64,000 nucleotides of DNA from Salticus scenicus (Eukaryota; Arthropoda; Arachnida; Araneae; Salticidae), in contig OZ005651.1 in the NCBI GenBank assembly GCA_963930645.1, forward strand, positions 331,409,527-331,473,526. Direction: 5' to 3'. A program made the position numbers and the translations under genes. Positions 39,501 through 46,385 of this stretch are shown piece after piece. Under the pieces are notes generated by a model. It searched no databases. It saw only the letters and a list, made by a program, of their open reading frames with translations, and had not been told where the DNA came from. Positions within the stretch are counted from its first letter, which is position 1; each line of letters starts with the position of its first letter.

Positions 39501-40391
39501 TGATACATGCAGATGATTTTCACGTTTGAGAAATATAACACTGTTCAAAGAAAATCCATTTCTACACTACAGATTACATTTTAGAAAATGATTCCCTCAC
39601 CATCACCCCTCTAAAATTTATTTAACAACAAAAGATAATAGTGCTCTAAATTATTACAGATTTATGGTTAAATTAAATTTGTTTTGATGGTATTGAAAAA
39701 TACTCATATTATAAGGTATGTGAAGGTATCTTTTGAAAAATACTCATATTGAAAATTTAAACACCCCGGGAAGGGTACTTTCCCCAGGATGAAAGCAATG
39801 TTCCAGCACCTTCCCCCCCCCCCCCCTTAGTTGACTATTATTACAAATAATTCTTTAATAATAATTCACTAAAAATAATTCATATTACGCACATTAATAT
39901 GAAATTTTATTCTATATTACCATATTAAAACTTATGAAAAACAGGATGGCAATGCCACCTGTTGAGAGATTTTCACCAAGTATTGTTAGGACTAATTCAT
40001 GTCAACTCTCAATATGTAACTAACTATATTTAATTTGTATGAAATTCTGAGAATTAGTTCTTGAGCAAAATTTGTCACACACACACAGAGACTGGCATAC
40101 AATTTCTAAAAATGCTTAAAGCGTGTTGCAGACTCCTCAAAACGCATAAATCCATTGAAAAACTGAAATCGAAAAATTTTATCAAATCAATAATTCCTTG
40201 TACCGTAACTATAGAAAATAACACTATAGAAAGAATTTATGAATATTTACCATTGAATTCGTCACTGAATGATGAGGATGGTAACCTCTTCTTACGACGA
40301 CGTCTGCGATTCTTAGCTCCAGCGGGTACTTCTATGTCAACAGGATCAGAACGCCTACTGGGATCCAATGGCTCTTTAACGATCTCATTAT
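7853..40391 (-). CDS. Mnk: MAP kinase-interacting Ser/Thr kinase (Mnk/Lk6), ten exons, 5' and 3' ends missing
   Basis: Ten minus-strand exons join in consistent phase with GT-AG borders to about 349 codons. Numbering from the first traced codon: basic cluster 27-36 (KNRRRRRKKR), glycine loop GEGAYASV 58-65, ATP lysine K80, alpha-C region KEIE 95-98, catalytic loop HRDLKPEN 170-177, DLD 193-195, GSAEYMAPE 217-225, DMWSLG 242-247, and an Mnk-specific cysteine set C264/C268/C276/C279 (CX3CX7CX2C). Mnk kinases are activated by ERK or p38 and phosphorylate eIF4E; the N-terminal basic region of mammalian Mnk binds eIF4G and importin-alpha. The family assignment rests on the cysteine insert, the DxD in place of DFG, and close similarity to Drosophila Lk6 across the domain. 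Oddities are the DLD motif, very large introns and the doubled first two exons. The start exon and the exons after VIRR were not found. Confidence 0.93.
8265..8475. mobile_element. Foldback MITE-like hairpin
   Basis: About 211 bp that folds on itself. The outer arms gagttttgagtagacactgt and its near complement at 8451-8475 pair, then gaaaaattaaattta pairs, then the perfect 17-bp inner stem attggctgcacatactt / aagtatgtgcagccaat (8369-8385 and 8400-8416) around a 14-nt loop. No coding sequence and no certain target duplication. Confidence 0.75.
9045..9665. repeat. Two direct repeats of about 300 bp inside the hAT element
   Basis: 9045-9342 and 9368-9665 share caggtcaagtc, cctctatctttgctctctcc, gaaagaacatatatcctgaa, gactttcttgagctcaatca and gacttcatgctaaaaac in the same order, offset by about 323. 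They differ by scattered substitutions and short indels, so the duplication is old. Confidence 0.85.
9956..10370. repeat. Long inverted repeat (hairpin) inside the hAT element
   Basis: Left arm 9956-10108 (caaggaaacattcaaaaggt onward) and right arm 10212-10370 (ending accttttgaatatttccttg) are near-complementary over about 155 bp with a loop of about 100 bp. Short ORFs across it are by-products. Confidence 0.88.
10532..10830 (+). mobile_element. tRNA-derived SINE, copy 1
   Basis: The head is tRNA-like (ggtcgagcagttctgcgctc as A-box region; gggtttgatcc as a B box with one change), followed by a unique body (cctccgaaactcgcataaat). The tail is ccgtcgccaattgcccactg and gcagcactagtgcaacataa. The opposite-strand copy at 11149-11450 matches over its full length. 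Confidence 0.85.
11149..11450 (-). mobile_element. tRNA-derived SINE, copy 2
   Basis: Full-length minus-strand copy of the same family. On that strand the head has gcggttgagcggttctgcgc and an intact B box gggttcgatcccagg, the same body, and the same gcgcagcactagtgc tail. It faces copy 1 tail to tail across about 320 bp, so the pair forms a large inverted repeat. Flanking ggtatta on both sides may be a remnant target duplication. Confidence 0.87.
11690..11815 (-). mobile_element. SINE tail fragment
   Basis: ttggttgggttttatgttat, actagtgctgcgcaatgg and gcaactggcgacggt match the tail of the SINEs at 10532 and 11149. The adjoining segment (ggcactcataccaagaggtg) differs from both, so this may be a truncated copy or a second family sharing the tail. 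Confidence 0.65.
12891..12981 (-). CDS. Mnk: Mnk exon (alpha-G and four-cysteine insert)
   Basis: 91 bp. The acceptor is tattattag and the donor is GTATGT. It completes Met and encodes YILLCGYPPFYGSCGSDC, then GWEKGLACSACQ. The cysteines at 264, 268, 276 and 279 form CX3CX7CX2C, the zinc-binding insert diagnostic of Mnk1/2 and Lk6. All four are intact. Confidence 0.95.
13850..14350. mobile_element. Foldback element with long degenerate arms
   Basis: The left half (gattcttatttaaaatgtcc, tcctgaatctgaatataact, cccattttgcccagtcaccc) is complementary to the right half (14265-14345: cacaaaatgggcgtcatatt, cggattcaggaggtcatttt, acataagaat). Inner arms also pair around ttcgataattttatg and cataaaatcaccga. 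The ends are not sharply defined. No coding sequence. Confidence 0.72.
14493..14698. mobile_element. hAT-type MITE, 206 bp, exact 8-bp target duplication
   Basis: Termini CAGGGGTGCAGAA and TTCTGCACCCCTG are perfect inverted repeats, and ATGTTATT lies directly on each side (14485-14492 and 14699-14706). The interior is non-coding with repeated atttcccc motifs. Length, ends and duplication fit a deletion derivative of a hAT transposon, different in sequence from the one at 9011. Confidence 0.92.
15652..15846. repeat. 65-bp unit in three perfect tandem copies
   Basis: Units start at 15652, 15717 and 15782 (attttttgtaaactaatcta onward, ending cctgttaaagat). No difference was seen between units, so the amplification is recent or reflects assembly. 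Confidence 0.95.
16090..16193 (-). CDS. Mnk: Mnk exon (APE motif and alpha-F)
   Basis: 104 bp. The acceptor is ctttttgtag and the donor is GTAAGA. It encodes VGSAEYMAPEIVKGFTGE, then ATPYDKRCDMWSLGVI and two bases of a Met codon. GSAEYMAPE is the P+1 loop/APE motif and DMWSLG is the alpha-F aspartate motif. PVGSAE matches Lk6 rather than the vertebrate PCGSAE. Confidence 0.95.
16194..17796 (-). other. Mnk: Mnk intron (1.6 kb)
   Basis: AT-rich. Contains short AT repeats (16226-16239, 16768-16776) and a G-rich tract at 16786-16813. Nothing else recognised. Confidence 0.85.
17797..17886 (-). CDS. Mnk: Mnk exon (DLD motif and activation loop)
   Basis: 90 bp, exactly 30 codons. The acceptor is aattacag and the donor is GTATGT. 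It encodes VCPVKICDLDLGSGVVLG, then RSPCSTPELLSP. Mnk kinases normally have DFD where most kinases have DFG; here the codons GAC CTG GAC give DLD. TPEL (209-212) corresponds to a conserved activation-loop segment that is phosphorylated by MAP kinases in vertebrate Mnks. Confidence 0.94.
17887..22799 (-). other. Mnk: Mnk intron (4.9 kb)
   Basis: No gene is recognisable. It holds a repeat shared with 1-90 (20383-20468), neighbouring sequence that may belong to the same old element (about 18930-20990, mixed short frames with an acidic ENDDDDKGQNWENP stretch on the minus strand near 20520), and a long AT microsatellite at 21454-21499. Confidence 0.8.
20383..20468. repeat. Dispersed repeat shared with 1-90
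   Basis: Same sequence and orientation as the first 90 bases of the window, ending in cattcatccccactctccc. It then diverges, marking a boundary of the shared unit. Confidence 0.7.
22800..22855 (-). CDS. Mnk: Mnk exon (catalytic loop HRDLKPEN)
   Basis: 56 bp. The acceptor is cattttag and the donor is GTATGG. It encodes (G)IAHRDLKPENILCYSEDQ: the catalytic aspartate in HRD, the Ser/Thr-kinase-specific lysine in LKPEN and the Mnk-typical GIAHRDLKPENILC. It ends at a codon boundary. Confidence 0.95.
22856..26596 (-). other. Mnk: Mnk intron (3.7 kb)
   Basis: Includes a diverged copy of the CAGAGCTG TIR family (24826-25973), a dispersed AT-rich repeat at about 23460-23745, poly-A at 23360-23383 and short homopolymers. 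No gene recognised. Confidence 0.82.
24826..25973. mobile_element. TIR DNA element, family CAGAGCTG, diverged copy
   Basis: Starts cagagctaacaacctcatga and ends cttggcagctatg, collinear with 1937-2680 over blocks such as atttaggagcaagagactta, gatttccatatataatctac and aatgaatattgacatttatt. It is longer because of internal AT-rich insertions. AT dinucleotides at both borders hide any target duplication. Confidence 0.72.
26597..26701 (-). CDS. Mnk: Mnk exon (alpha-D/alpha-E helices)
   Basis: 105 bp. The acceptor is ttaattag and the donor is GTATGT. It completes a Gly codon and encodes PLLAHIQKRVHFTENEAS, then HIIRDIAKALKFLHSK and one base of a Gly codon. It matches GPLLSRIQ...FSEHEAAQIIKEIA of Lk6. 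It joins in phase to the catalytic-loop exon. Confidence 0.92.
26702..26813 (-). other. Mnk: Short Mnk intron (112 bp)
   Basis: Donor GTAAGT at 26813, acceptor tag at 26702, poly-A at 26718-26733. The only short intron in the traced gene. Confidence 0.9.
26814..26845 (-). CDS. Mnk: Mnk micro-exon (hinge region)
   Basis: Only 32 bp. The acceptor is tttttag and the donor is GTAAGT. It completes the Arg codon and encodes FYLIFEKVYG plus one base, the strand-5/hinge segment (FYLVFEK in other Mnks). It is too short to be found from an ORF and was recognised by similarity and phase. The intron to the next exon is only 112 bp, the shortest in the gene. Confidence 0.9.
27107..27430. mobile_element. 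Foldback MITE-like element
   Basis: The left arm (ttcaatgtcttgaatgccaa, gcagacagctgttt, acagtcttcagt) is complementary to the right arm (gaagactgtacac, aaacagctgtctgt, gacattcaagacactgaaga) with about 130 bp between. Moderately diverged; no target duplication identified. Confidence 0.75.
28503..29384. mobile_element. Pogo-like TIR element, diverged
   Basis: The left end TACAGTGGAGGATCTTTATA and the right end, read on the other strand as TACAGCTGAAGATATTTATA, both continue into ATGC and begin with TA, the pogo/Tc1-type duplication. A second similar terminus (CAGTAGAACACCATTTATGC at 28749) inside suggests a nested or composite element. No coding sequence. Confidence 0.55.
29531..29650. repeat. 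Short tandem repeat of palindromic units
   Basis: Three degenerate units of about 40-46 bp built on tcaaccactggtggctgaca. The first contains a perfect hairpin TGTCAGCCA-TCAG-TGGCTGACA (29531-29552), with a 9-bp stem and 4-nt loop. Confidence 0.75.
30290..30590. repeat. AT-rich dispersed repeat family
   Basis: A stretch ending in tgagtatttatggaaacaaa, tttcttacagaataacatg and ggctgtcggcaa recurs with changes at about 23460-23745, 29424-29500, 30110-30165 and 61112-61160. The shared order suggests one old interspersed element; class unknown. Confidence 0.6.
31257..31378 (-). CDS. Mnk: Mnk exon (alpha-C helix)
   Basis: 122 bp. The acceptor is ctttgtag and the donor is GTAAATT. It encodes IIEKEAKNPRNKVFKEIE, then TFHHCEGHENIIQLIQYF and EEET plus two bases of an Arg codon. 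KEIE carries the alpha-C glutamate. The FHHCEGH stretch matches the family pattern (FHHCQGH in Lk6). The phase fits both neighbours. Confidence 0.93.
31663..31870. repeat. Degenerate tandem repeat, period about 57 bp
   Basis: Roughly four units sharing ttttatatctatatygctaa and attratttaagcttayrtca patterns (31669, 31725, 31782, 31838). Unit similarity is modest. Confidence 0.65.
32640..33400 (-). pseudogene. Gypsy reverse transcriptase remnant
   Basis: Minus-strand pieces in several frames: FPELFEGLG near 33340, EWCSPIVVVPKKDG near 33170, QLNRNILRELHLLPS near 33100, AFVISSAPEHFQRRMSQLL near 32900 and SIKFLGHIIDSQGIHPDD near 32680. The catalytic-loop region reads YMHD where an active enzyme has two adjacent aspartates, so one is lost. 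Frameshifts and a stop add to the decay. RNase H and integrase are absent. Confidence 0.85.
33420..34150 (-). pseudogene. Gypsy gag remnant
   Basis: Broken minus-strand frames give PPEPFTFSTPANW, ASGLNKQSDGEQINLLIYIM, GDKAEDIFALF, HIQLESGRVNDFITALNRL and a zinc-knuckle segment CKWCGKQKHDRRMC followed by the start of a second (CRKCSK). This is the order of metazoan Ty3/Gypsy capsid-nucleocapsid proteins. At least two stops or frameshifts are present, so it cannot make a full product. The second knuckle is cut off after SKIG, where sequence from the RT region follows. Confidence 0.82.
34272..34283 (-). promoter_or_regulatory. Primer-binding site, tRNA-Leu-like
   Basis: TGGTGGCAGCGG on the minus strand begins at the LTR border. 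It is complementary to the CCGCTGCCACCA 3' end of a eukaryotic tRNA-Leu, including the added CCA. Confidence 0.7.
34284..34499 (-). repeat. Gypsy 5' LTR
   Basis: 216 bp. Reads TGTGTTATAACG...AAACATCACA on the minus strand, with the TG/CA ends expected of LTRs and a possible AATAAA signal near 34373. It directly abuts the primer-binding site. Confidence 0.78.
35767..35864 (-). CDS. Mnk: Mnk exon (glycine-rich loop and ATP lysine), copy A
   Basis: 98 bp. The acceptor is tattctag and the donor is GTAATA. It encodes LYTLTDEVLGEGAYASVR, then TCVNKHSGLEFAVK. This holds the glycine loop GEGAYASV and the invariant lysine of AVK. It ends at a codon boundary and joins directly to IIEK of the next exon. 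The wording is very close to Drosophila Lk6 (VLGEGAYASVQTCVN). The corresponding exon in the second 12.5-kb copy starts at 48540 and runs into the N gap. Confidence 0.93.
35865..40250 (-). other. Mnk: Mnk intron (4.4 kb), copy A
   Basis: Mostly unique AT-rich DNA with poly-T at 36120-36139 and the tandem tRNA-like repeat (37981-38885). Other open frames in it encode nothing recognisable. The matching sequence in copy B is 48541-52926. Confidence 0.82.
37981..38885 (+). repeat. Three tandem tRNA-like repeat units, copy A
   Basis: Units start at 37981 (tgtagcaatgcc), 38351 (tgcagtgatgcc) and 38744 (tgtagcgacacc), about 370 and 393 bp apart; the third is truncated. Each opens with cgccattcaaatgtagataa and then a tRNA-like block (ctggattactac, then ctggttcgaa as B box). 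The first two end in a purine tract (aggaggggg). Either a SINE-like array or tandem LTR-like units: a purine tract followed by TGTAG resembles an LTR border. Confidence 0.75.
40251..40391 (-). CDS. Mnk: Mnk exon (N-terminal basic region), copy A
   Basis: 141 bp. The acceptor ends in ctttcag and the donor is GTAAATA. It starts by completing a split codon, encodes NEIVKEPLDPSRR followed by a run of Arg/Lys and SSSFSDEFN, and ends one base into a codon. That base joins the next exon's AT to give Asp, producing DEFND-LYTLTDE, which aligns with the FEDMYKL region of vertebrate Mnk. The Arg/Lys run matches the eIF4G/importin-binding basic patch of Mnk. No start codon is evident, so at least one more 5' exon is expected. 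An almost identical copy lies at 52927-53067. Confidence 0.85.
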
Positions 40392-41866
40392 CTGAAAGAA
40401 ATTTCAGAATATATTTATACATAAAACCTTTAAAAATTCTCAACAGGAATTATGGATATTCTTATAAAAGCTTACTTTAAGTTATAAATATTTATCATCA
40501 ATGAACTATTCATTAAATAAAATATGCCTTAAATTTAAAAAAAAATCTTCGTAAATTCAACAAACTCATCTATGTCATAAAATTAAATCAGGCCCCTGGT
40601 CGGTATCTTTATCTACAGTGTGGACAGCAGTAGATTAGAGTTCCTTTACACATCCATATGTGCACTCATGTTTGTGTTTCCACAAACAAAGATATGAAAC
40701 GATGAAAACATTCATTTTAGCGTCCAAATATTTTTGTATTTGGAAGATTGTGGTTAAGCGTGGGCACATTCATTTTTGGTGATTTTTATTTATTTATTTA
40801 TCCAAAATATCACCAAGTACATGCTGCATATAAAAATGTACAAAGCTACTTCAAAGTATGCTATGCGAACATGAACATGTAAACAAAATTGACATTGGTG
40901 GACTCAATTTACCATTGTATATTTGTTCTAGAGTTTTTACTACAGAGGAATACTATATTCGTGTTAAGAAAAATGAACTCTGCTGAGTACACAGAATGGT
41001 CCAGGCTAAGATGCCCCCACCAGAAGGCCACCCAATGTCTGATTGGATGCATTTACCTATCCTAAGCAGCTAATTTTATTAGGGTTAGTTTCATATTTCA
41101 GTTTTCATGCAATTCCATGCTATTTCCAATGTAATAATTGTTTATAATGCATGTTTATGCGAAATTTCGACCTATTCTTCCATGTTAGGAAAATCGCAAA
41201 TTTCGAATAGCTTATGAAGTTTTCAAAGTAGAATATTCATGCCAGGAATTACATTTTAAAACTAATCCACAATAAAAATAATTCATACAATGCACTTCTA
41301 CGCAAAATATTGACCCATTCTCCCATGTTAAGAAAAACTTAAATAATGTACAAAGTTTTCAAATTACATTGTTAATATATATATATAGGGTTTTTGCTAA
41401 TATCATAAGTGATATTCTAAAACTTGCCAGATCACTTAATGACCATTCGTTCACCAATTAACTTAGATGGACACTGCATTGATTTGGTGATTTCCAGACT
41501 CTTTACAACTAAATACGTTGTTTGTTTTTTTAAAAAGGGGAGGGAGGGTTAGAAAAATTACACAAATACTTATGCTCTCCATATCCATAGTATGATGGAA
41601 AAATAAAAAATCATCATCGAAAAAAGCTGAAACCATGGAGTTTCTAAAAGAGGAAGGTGTGGTAGAAGCTGTCAAAATACTATCCTTTATTTTTACTAGA
41701 CTATAGAGCTGGATTAGAAGAGACAGGGGGATTTCTATGTAACTTTAAAGTGTAGCAAATGTCAACTTTGAAATAATATCAGAGATAAAATATTTTATTT
41801 TGTAAGAAAGTACTAATTAAAGTAATGTTGATTGAATCTTTTAGAAATAATTTTTAAACAATGAAC

Positions 41867-41868
<2 letters not shown>

Positions 41869-41952
<84 letters not shown>
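41869..41952. repeat. AT microsatellite, expanded allele
   Basis: Pure alternating AT of about 80 bp. The matching site in copy B (54553-54566) has only about 14 bp. The poly-Tyr/Ile frame across it is an artefact. Confidence 0.95.
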
Positions 41953-41957
<5 letters not shown>

Positions 41958-43396
41958 CACACAAAACTTAAATAATAAGATATTCAAATTAACATTTGCT
42001 TTTTTCAAAACTTTTTTTCCCACTTTTGTCTGTTAAACAATGAGAAACTACGCAAGAAGAACATTGTTTTTTTAACATACATTAATAATCCTTTAATAAG
42101 TATTTTTGTCTTGTATAACTTATTTGTTTGTATATTTATTTATTTGACATCGAAATAGAAAATACTAATAAATAAATTGAAAATAATTTAAAAAATGTAA
42201 CAATTGCCTAAACACTAGCTTTACATTACAGAAAAATTATCTTAAAAATTATCCTACTTAATGATTTGCCTTTTGAAAAAATATTTGAAAGGCACAGAAC
42301 GAAAAATGTAAAGAAATGTTAAATGGGTATTTTTTGTGTATATGTTCAATGCATCCTTCTTTATGACCCCCCCCCCCCCCCACCACCAATAGTATTTTTT
42401 AAGTTGTTTCGGTATAAATTTTGTTAGTATTCAAAAATTAAATATTTGCTTCTCTCCTGTTTTGGTGCTCTATTTTTTCAAATGCAACTTCCATGACATG
42501 TTACTTAGAGAAATTGTTAATAACTTTGATTATTACAAAACATTCTTAAAGTACACTTATTTATATAAATTATTAAAATTAGTTTGATTATAAAATTCTT
42601 CTAGGATATGAGAGCTTTTTTTTTTTTTTTTTTTCAGGCAAATTAGACAACATGAAAACAGTTTTACTATATTTTCTTTTGGCAGCAAGTCAAAATAATA
42701 ATACTTTAATACAATCATTGCTAAGAAATAAAACTTCATAACTTCATACATACATATACATATATATTATATTTTAAAGCTTTTTTCTATATTTAACTAA
42801 AAATATGACAATTATTTTAAATTATATAGAATAAATACATTAAATTAAAGTGAGTGAAAATTACATTTTCACCGGATGAAGACCCTACTTTTATTGTAAC
42901 ATAAAATAACTGTTGTGAGTGTTTGCAATATATGTGTACTTATAAGTGATTTATTTATTAAATTATCATTTCATTTTAATCAGTTAATAAATAATTGTTT
43001 CAAATCAAAAATTTCTTGAATTTTTAAAATGCTAATTTTTTTTTTTCTATGTCTAACCGCTATTTTTGAAAATGATTTAGCAATTTCCAAAAGGAAATAT
43101 GAAGGGAATGTTAAAAAGACACATAGTTTTTGGAAATGGAGAATAAAAAACATTTTCTTAAAAATTGCAAAAATTTCAACCTTTTTTTTTTTTTTTTTTA
43201 AGTTAAAAAACTATTTCAATAGTGTTTATGAGTTCACAGTCAAAAAATCTTTAAATTCAGCGTTGAAATTTAAATTTTTGTAAGGATTTTTTTTTTAATT
43301 AATTGTAATAGGAATTTTTTAGGCTACTTTGAATTTTTAAAAGTTTCGAAATGTCAATCTTTAAACTTCCAACTCATGTTAGATGATAGTCCCCTA

Positions 43397-43625
43397 CCAG
43401 TGGCCAAGAGGGTCTGCTCTCAAAGCTGGTAGACGTGAGGTACCGTGTTTGATCCCAAATAGTGCTCGTCGGCCTAGTCGCTCGGAATTTTGCATGGTTT
43501 TTCCAATACTTGCGTAATTATGGGCCAGGACCCCTTAAAAAGACTCCCACTGATGGCACCCCCCCCCCCTCACCCTAGCATAGTCTGTCATCCCAAACAC
43601 AAGTCATGAGGTATTCTCTCAAGGA
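43397..43625 (+). mobile_element. Diverged tRNA-derived SINE, copy A
   Basis: ctctcaaagctggtagacgt, gtgtttgatccc (B-box-like), cggcctagtcgctcgga, tgggccaggacccctta and aagactcccac match the head and body of the SINE at 10532, with a different C-rich end. The copy-B counterpart is 56018-56245. Confidence 0.7.
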
Positions 43626-43804
43626 TATTAAAACCCTCTTTCAAAAAAAGGTGAGTTTTCAACAGATTTTCACAAAAATTAAAAATTGATTGTAGATTGT
43701 AATTAGGAATTTTTTCAAAGTTAATTGAAATGTGCTTTCGGAAAAAAAAGGGGGGGGGGGGGAGAAAGAGGAAACATTAATATATGAATTTACAAAGCAA
43801 TTAA

Positions 43805-44592
43805 AGTAATTTGCAGTAAAATAATTTCAGGTTTTTGATAAATGCAAATATTTTATCAGATTATCGAAAAGCGAAAAAATAAGGACGATCTAAGAGGTAA
43901 AATCAGTTGAAATAAATTTAAAATTATTTAAGTAGATAGATTTAATATTAATTTATTAAAAACGGCTTTTAGAAAGCTATAAGCAGGAATTTAAAGGAAG
44001 TAAAATTTTGGGGGGAAATTTGAAACTATTTTTTATCAAGTGATAAGAAAAAATACCCCCCCCCCCACTGATAAAAATAAAAAATTACAAAAATGTCAAC
44101 CATATTATTTGATTTAGCACATGTAATTTGAATTTAATATATGAAATATTATTGCGTACTTACTGAAGAATTGGTTGATAAACAAGAAAAAATAACAGTA
44201 CTATTATAAACTATTTTAAGAAAAAAAAAAAAAAAAACGCATGTAATTAATTTCTTTAAAATAATTTTCGCCCCCCCCCCCCATCTCGGTATTCTCCGTA
44301 AAAACATTAATATTTCAAATGTATATTTTCAGTACGTATGTATATTTTTCTTATCACTTGATAAAAAATAGTTTCAAATTTCCCCCCAAAATTTTACTTC
44401 CTTTAAATTCCTGCTTATAGCTTTCTAAAAGCCGTTTTTAATAAATTAATATTAAATCTATCTACTTAAATAATTTTAAATTTATTTCAACTGATTTTAC
44501 CTCTTAGATCGTCCTTATTTTTTCGCTTTTCGATAATCTGATAAAATATTTGCATTTATCAAAAACCTGAAATTATTTTACTGCAAATTACT
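43805..44592. repeat. Near-perfect 250-bp inverted repeat, copy A
   Basis: Left arm 43805-44055 and right arm 44343-44592 are complementary over about 250 bp, with a single length difference seen (six A versus five T near the inner end). The spacer is about 287 bp and holds poly-C and poly-A tracts. It could form a long hairpin; no coding sequence. Confidence 0.93.
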
Positions 44593-46194
44593 GAAAATAT
44601 ACATTCCTTTTATAATAAAATGTAGTTAATTATTATTATACAGTAGTTTAAATTTAAATATATTTACTCTAATAATCTTCCCACAACATATATTTTTTAT
44701 ATGCATGTATAAATAATTAATTTCCTCAACGAATTATTGTTCAAAAAAAAAAAAAAAAAAAAAAAAGGCGGGGGGGGGGGGGGAGAAAGAAAAAGGAAAG
44801 AAAATGAATTTGAAATCTTAAATTTTCTCGTAACCCCCCCCCCCCCCGCCCCTCCTTACCCTTTGAATCCATCACTTGTCTGTTGTATTGTTGGAACAGG
44901 AGGGAGGAATACAATGTACATACAAAAGGATTAGAGTTCTTTTCTACGGGGATTGATTCATTGATTATTTGTATTTCACCGATAAACGCAAACATTTCAG
45001 TATACCGGCCGATAGCGGTCCAATTATCATTTGCTGCAAAAGCCCGAATGTGATGTGCCGCAGCCGTCCTTAAAAAGAGTTTAAAATTTCCATGTAGCTT
45101 GTGAATTATCTATGCAATATAAACTTATCGATCATTCATGGCAGTTAAAACTTTTACCGAGATCAGGTTCTTTACATAATTAACCTTGAAATGCGCCCCC
45201 CCCCCCCAAAAAAAAAAAATAAATAAAATAAATAAATAAAATAAATAATAATTTTTGCCCTGGACGGCGAATGAACTACATCGGGCCTTGCATTCCAGTC
45301 AGATTGTTTACTTAAACAGCTTCAAATTCCCCAGCAAAAACTCATATTTTAAAGATATATATAAGGAATACTAGTTCTTTCAAGTCAATAAATAAAATAA
45401 CTGAAGGATCCATTGTATCTAAATATTTAGTTTCCTTTTTACTGTTGTAAATAAAGAAATCAAATAATCCAATAAATATTTTGCTAGTTTGTACAGCAGT
45501 ATGGGGTTTACAGAAGTTATTGCACCATGCTACTTAATTTCTGCATCTCAAGCATGGACGCTGTTGGTATGGGAAGGAGGGGGGGGGGGGGGGGGCTTCC
45601 TTTAAATTTTTAAAACTCATTTAAATAAATATATATTTTTTAATAAATATTAGGAGGAGTTTTTTTTTTTTTTTTTTTTTTTTTGCCATTGAAATCCGCC
45701 AAGGAAATAAAACTAAGTTTGAGTATTTTTTTTTTTTTAAATTGATGAGTATTCTAATACTTTCCCTAAAGATATAGGCAACAAAAGGAACAACAATAAG
45801 ATTATTCTGCTACTGTTTTCAAGCATAGGACTTCACAATACTTAACCATTAAATGCCCGATAATTTTTAAATCAATTTAAAACTGTTGAACTTCTTTCCT
45901 CTATTAAACAAATCACGGAAAAAAATACTTAAAAAATAATACTATGGTTTACAGCTAAAAAGCAATTCGTTGCCAATCGGCAAACATGAGGCATTAGAGC
46001 TTCAATATTATTCTAATAATACTTTAGAAGACAAAATTGGGTATATTGCCAAAAGGCAACACTCGGCAGTTATTTTATTTTTTAAGAAATTATAAAATGT
46101 TAAAGTATTTATAAATCACCAAATTATATAAGTATTTAAACATTCATTCAAAAAATAACTTTTTTCCCCCTTATGCATCTTGCCCAAGAAGTTC

Positions 46195-46385
46195 TGTTTT
46201 CTCTTAAGCAATAGATAGGCGATACCGTTCCGGGCATCATAAGCGCTCGTCGGTTTAGCCGTTCCATGTTTTCTATTTTTTTTTCCTCCCCACAAAAACT
46301 CTCATGAATACAGTTTAGTATAGTTTAGGAACCCTTTGGAAAAAGAACCCCAGGCTAGGTTCCGAGTACTGACAACTGGCCTTGA
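46195..46385 (+). mobile_element. SINE body fragment, copy A
   Basis: ctcgtcggtttagccgttcc, cacaaaaactctcatgaata, ggaaccctttggaaaaagaa and gacaactggccttga follow the order of the SINE body (cggcctag.., actcgc.., acccctta.., ggcctta). The tRNA head is degraded. Counterpart at 58850-59030. Confidence 0.5.

Noticed and set aside
40061..40480. Plus-strand frame of 139 codons (repeated at 52737-53156)
   Set aside because: It is the antisense of the Mnk basic-region exon, which has consistent splice sites and phase on the minus strand.
41841..42023. Minus-strand frame of alternating Tyr and Ile
   Set aside because: Pure product of the AT microsatellite.
44737..44995. Overlapping Lys/Gly-rich and Pro/Phe-rich frames
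   Set aside because: Driven by poly-A, poly-G and poly-C tracts that vary in length between the two copies.
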